Shown here one piece after another: positions 61,252 to 64,000 of a stretch of DNA of 64,000 nt. Origin of the DNA: Vibrio inusitatus (GTDB lineage Bacteria; Pseudomonadota; Gammaproteobacteria; Enterobacterales; Vibrionaceae); the NCBI GenBank assembly GCA_024346935.1, contig AP024878.1, forward strand, positions 558,001 through 622,000, given 5' to 3'. Position 1 is the first letter of the stretch. Each line of letters starts with the position of its first letter. The notes beneath the pieces are model-generated. The model did not search any database and was not told the DNA's origin. It saw only the letters and a program-made list of their open reading frames with translations. A program made the position numbers and the translations under genes.

Positions 61252-61917
61252 ATGGCTGAATGGGAAATCATCTGGCAGCAAAAAGACATTTTTTTCTCGG
61301 GATTTGGTAATACTTTCCTACTGTTTATCGTTGCATCTGTAGTGAGCTTTCTACTAGGTATTGCACTGTTGTATGTGCTGGAAAATGGCACTAAGTGGCT
61401 AAAAGGCAGTGTCGTTCTGACTATTAATATTATGCGCACTTTACCTTTTTTGATCTTAGCCTATTTGTTGTATTACGGGTTACCACAAGTGGGGATTCGT
61501 ATGGATGCCTTTACCGCAGGGTTGGTTTCACTAAGCCTTTATCACGGCACTTATTTTTGTGAAATCTTTCGAGGTATTAGAAAGGGGCTAGATTCGGGGT
61601 ATATAGAGGCGGCACAAGCATGTGGTTTTCCCAAGTTTAAAATTTTCACTCGTGTACTCGTCCCCAATGTGTTGTTTAAATCCATACCTTTGATTGCTAA
61701 CCAACTGATCATCTGCCTTAAGGACACCGCGTTCTTGTGCATCATCACGGTAGGAGAGATCACTGCAGCTGCCAATAGCATTCAATCTACTTATTTTATT
61801 CCGCTCAATGCGTTTATTGTCGCTATCGCGCTGTACTGGCTGATCAGTATTGTCGTTGAACAGATCACTAAAATTACGCTCAACAAAGTTCAGGAAAGAG
61901 GGCTAAGCCATGCTTAA
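61252..61917 (+). CDS. Polar amino acid ABC transporter permease (second)
   Basis: Second HisQ-type subunit, 221 residues, with the loop YIEAAQACGFPKFKIFTRVLVPN and helices typical of the PAAT family. AAGGAG ribosome site. Its end overlaps the ATPase start by eight bases. Confidence 0.88.
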   Translation: MAEWEIIWQQKDIFFSGFGNTFLLFIVASVVSFLLGIALLYVLENGTKWLKGSVVLTINIMRTLPFLILAYLLYYGLPQVGIRMDAFTAGLVSLSLYHGTYFCEIFRGIRKGLDSGYIEAAQACGFPKFKIFTRVLVPNVLFKSIPLIANQLIICLKDTAFLCIITVGEITAAANSIQSTYFIPLNAFIVAIALYWLISIVVEQITKITLNKVQERGLSHA

Positions 61918-62767
61918 TCAAACATTAGAAACCAAAACCGTTGAATCCTATCAAGAGGTTGCGGCCGTTGTTGAACTGCCCGTTAAACACGCTGAGCCAG
62001 TAGTTGTCAGTGATGCAGAAGATATCGTGAAGGTAGTGAACCTATCCAAGCAATTTGATGGTGTTGAGGTATTGAGAGATATTAATCTGACCATTAAGAA
62101 AGGAGAGGTGGTGAGCATCCTGGGTTCTTCAGGCTCGGGAAAATCAACGCTTCTGCGTTGCATGAACTGGCTTGAACAACCTGAGCGCGGCACCATTCAC
62201 CTTGGCGATGAACGCATAGGTATTTGTCCTCAAACTAATAAGCCTCTCAAATATCGTGATTTAGCGAAGATGCGAGAGCGAATTGGTATGGTCTTTCAAG
62301 GGTTTAACCTTTGGCCGCATCTCACTGTGCTTAAGAACGTTATGGAAGCCTTATTGCACGTTAAGAAAATGCCGAAAGCTGAGGCTGAAGCCATTGCTAA
62401 AATGCAGCTAGAGAAAGTAGGCATGTCACACAAGCTCGATAGCTACCCAAGTATGCTCTCTGGTGGCCAGAAACAGCGCGTTGCTATTGCTCGTGCTCTT
62501 GCGATGGAGCCAGAGGTTTTACTGTTTGACGAGCCAACGTCAGCGCTTGATCCTGAGCTGGTGGATGAGGTTCTGCTGGTGATGCAAAAACTGTCAAAAG
62601 AGGGCTATACCATGGTAGTGGTCACTCATGAAATGGAGTTTGCGCGAAATGTATCAAGTCAGGTGGTGTTTCTTGAAAAGGGCATTTTGATAGAAAAGAA
62701 TTCACCGGAGAAGTTCTTTACCAACCCTGATTCATCAAGAGTTAGGCAGTTCTTGAAATTGGATTAG
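61910..62767 (+). CDS. Polar amino acid ABC transporter ATP-binding protein
   Basis: 285 residues: Walker A GSSGSGKST, Q-loop VFQGFNLWPHLTV, signature LSGGQKQRVAIA, Walker B VLLFDEPTSALDP and switch H in VVTHEMEF. Unlike most members (about 245 residues) it carries roughly 40 extra N-terminal residues before VKVVNLSKQFDG, rich in Glu and Val. The overlap with the permease gene and an AGAGGG site support the long start. Confidence 0.9.
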   Translation: MLNQTLETKTVESYQEVAAVVELPVKHAEPVVVSDAEDIVKVVNLSKQFDGVEVLRDINLTIKKGEVVSILGSSGSGKSTLLRCMNWLEQPERGTIHLGDERIGICPQTNKPLKYRDLAKMRERIGMVFQGFNLWPHLTVLKNVMEALLHVKKMPKAEAEAIAKMQLEKVGMSHKLDSYPSMLSGGQKQRVAIARALAMEPEVLLFDEPTSALDPELVDEVLLVMQKLSKEGYTMVVVTHEMEFARNVSSQVVFLEKGILIEKNSPEKFFTNPDSSRVRQFLKLD

Positions 62768-62772
62768 TTTAT

Positions 62773-62804
62773 AAAGGCTAGTAGTTCAATCTGCTAGCCT
62801 TTTG
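62773..62804 (+). terminator. Terminator of the ABC operon
   Basis: Twelve-pair stem AAAGGCTAGTAG / CTGCTAGCCTTT with loop TTCAAT and short T tail. It may also serve the convergent heparinase-like gene. Confidence 0.82.
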
Positions 62805-62823
62805 GCCTACTGGAGTACTTTTA

Positions 62824-63999
62824 CTATGGGTGGTCAAAAGCACATGAAGCTAAGTCATAATTCAGTGTTTGCTCCTGCCCATCTTTTACAAAAGTGCAAT
62901 TAAGTCGGTCGCCTTCCCATTCGATATACTCAATAGAGACACTTTGCTCATCGGACAAATCGTGCAAAACCACAGCGTTAAATTGTGGTTCGGTGCTTTG
63001 AACAAGTGAGTAAGCCAAATCACTGATAGCGGGGTTGTCTGGTGCATAGCCGGTAAGGATCTGGCATGGCTGATTGCTCCAAATATGCTGACTGTAATCG
63101 GCTTGTTTCTCTACTTTATAAATGAGTTCATGAGACTGAGCTTGCGCAGATAAGCGAGTCTGCGTCATGCGCGCCAAAGGTCCCTGTAAAGGATTGTCTA
63201 CCGCTACCATTTGCTGAGGGTGTTTATGCGCACCACGAACATGATAGGTAAGATCCAGCTGTTGTTGATGTGGGTTTTCAACCTTATGCAGTTCGACCAA
63301 TAGATTATCTAGCCAAATCAACACTCGGCGGTACTTAACATCTTGATAGCTCTTAGAATTCCATTGCACGATAGTGTGACTATCGACGCTAGCCTCTTCT
63401 TGTGTCCAATCCACTTGTGCATCAATCACGGTAGCCTTTTCATCTTGTAGATAATGGTTTAGCTGTGGATTAATCGGGGACTGGTTGTGCTGGTTTACAA
63501 CAAGTGTGTTGTGGGTTGCGGTATTCTTGTAATAGCTGCAGTGAAGCTCGGCGCCATAGCCTGTGGTGCCAAGATCAGGCAGGATCTCTTTACCTTGACG
63601 AGTCAGAATAATGCCGAGGCGATCATAATGATCATGCTCACCACCATAAGGTGCGTGTTTGAAAAGCAATGCGTTATCATTTTTTGCATCAAACTCTAAG
63701 GTAATCCCTGCTTCTTTGGCATGAACTGTGTGGCATGCTAATGGCTTTGCGGTAGGCAGTTCATCAACGCCATACAATAAGGCTTCAATGTTATCGCGAC
63801 TGATATTTTGATAGATACTTGCCAGCGTTCTTGCAAATAACTCACAAGGATATTGCCTTTGCGCAAACTCAAACAAGTGAGCGTGAGTCAGCTTTTGTTG
63901 CCCATCAATGCTGTCATTTAGACGAGGGAACTCTCCATTATTAAGCACTAGGCTTAACGGAAACTTAAGCATCTTTAAGAAGTTAGTGTTACTGCTCAC
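62824..63999 (-). CDS. Heparinase II/III-like protein, likely oligoalginate lyase (partial, cut by window end)
   Basis: At least 391 C-terminal residues; the true start probably lies beyond the window, since full proteins have about 700 residues. The GGEHDHYDRLGIIL segment, then LPDLGTTGYGAELHCSYYKNTATHNTLVVN, is the central beta-sandwich signature of heparinase II/III-type lyases, with candidate catalytic His and Tyr residues. In Vibrio such enzymes (PL15 or PL17) release unsaturated monomers from alginate oligomers, which would suit the PL7 lyase 9 kb away. Heparin or other glycuronan substrates cannot be excluded. Confidence 0.7.
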   Translation of the reverse strand: MSSNTNFLKMLKFPLSLVLNNGEFPRLNDSIDGQQKLTHAHLFEFAQRQYPCELFARTLASIYQNISRDNIEALLYGVDELPTAKPLACHTVHAKEAGITLEFDAKNDNALLFKHAPYGGEHDHYDRLGIILTRQGKEILPDLGTTGYGAELHCSYYKNTATHNTLVVNQHNQSPINPQLNHYLQDEKATVIDAQVDWTQEEASVDSHTIVQWNSKSYQDVKYRRVLIWLDNLLVELHKVENPHQQQLDLTYHVRGAHKHPQQMVAVDNPLQGPLARMTQTRLSAQAQSHELIYKVEKQADYSQHIWSNQPCQILTGYAPDNPAISDLAYSLVQSTEPQFNAVVLHDLSDEQSVSIEYIEWEGDRLNCTFVKDGQEQTLNYDLASCAFDHP

Positions 64000-64000
64000 C

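Overview
The window is chromosomal DNA from a marine gamma-proteobacterium, almost certainly a Vibrio. The evidence is an OmpU-type porin, the tyrS/dacB/ompU/greA/yhbY/rlmE/ftsH/folP/glmM block, a complete isc operon followed by pepB-ndk-rlmN-pilW-rodZ-ispG-hisS-yfgM-bamB-der-yfgJ-xseA-guaB-guaA, and a moderate G+C content. I see no rRNA, tRNA, CRISPR array, transposase or prophage gene.

Positions 1-36.8 kb are core genome in two blocks. Block one (1-12.9 kb) holds a ShyC-like M23 endopeptidase, tyrS, a CBS-less MgtE Mg2+ transporter with a structured leader, PBP4, OmpU, GreA, YhbY, RlmE, FtsH, FolP and GlmM. Block two (13.0-36.7 kb) holds suhB, trmJ, iscRSUA-hscBA-fdx-iscX (two adjacent IscR type-1 sites upstream), pepB, ndk, rlmN, pilW, rodZ, ispG, hisS, yfgM, bamB, der, yfgJ, xseA and guaBA. 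glmM lies directly next to suhB; in Vibrio cholerae, as I recall, these two blocks are far apart and glmM is followed by secG. The junction near 13.0 kb may therefore mark a rearrangement.

Positions 36.8-54.6 kb are accessory: a DUF2058 gene, a ynjBCD-F operon (ABC importer plus CDP-alcohol phosphatidyltransferase), dispersed intergenic repeats, an FNT channel fused to a CBS pair, a LysR regulator, an ArsR/ACR3 arsenite module with matching 16-bp operators, a two-gene unit of unknown function (permuted-papain lipoprotein plus a protein with a DKISHF motif), a tripartite tricarboxylate transporter operon led by an unrecognised gene, and a PL7 alginate lyase lipoprotein.

Positions 54.8-62.8 kb form the most interesting module: a YdfG/IsfD-like SDR and a TauE/SafE exporter, a divergent class-III aminotransferase resembling taurine aminotransferases, a MocR-type regulator and a four-gene polar amino acid ABC importer. 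A repeated CTGNCCC-type motif occurs in both divergent promoter regions. Together these suggest uptake of an omega-amino compound, transamination, reduction of the aldehyde and export of the resulting hydroxy acid. This parallels taurine nitrogen scavenging to isethionate but uses a different importer. The right edge cuts a heparinase II/III-like (oligoalginate-lyase type) gene.
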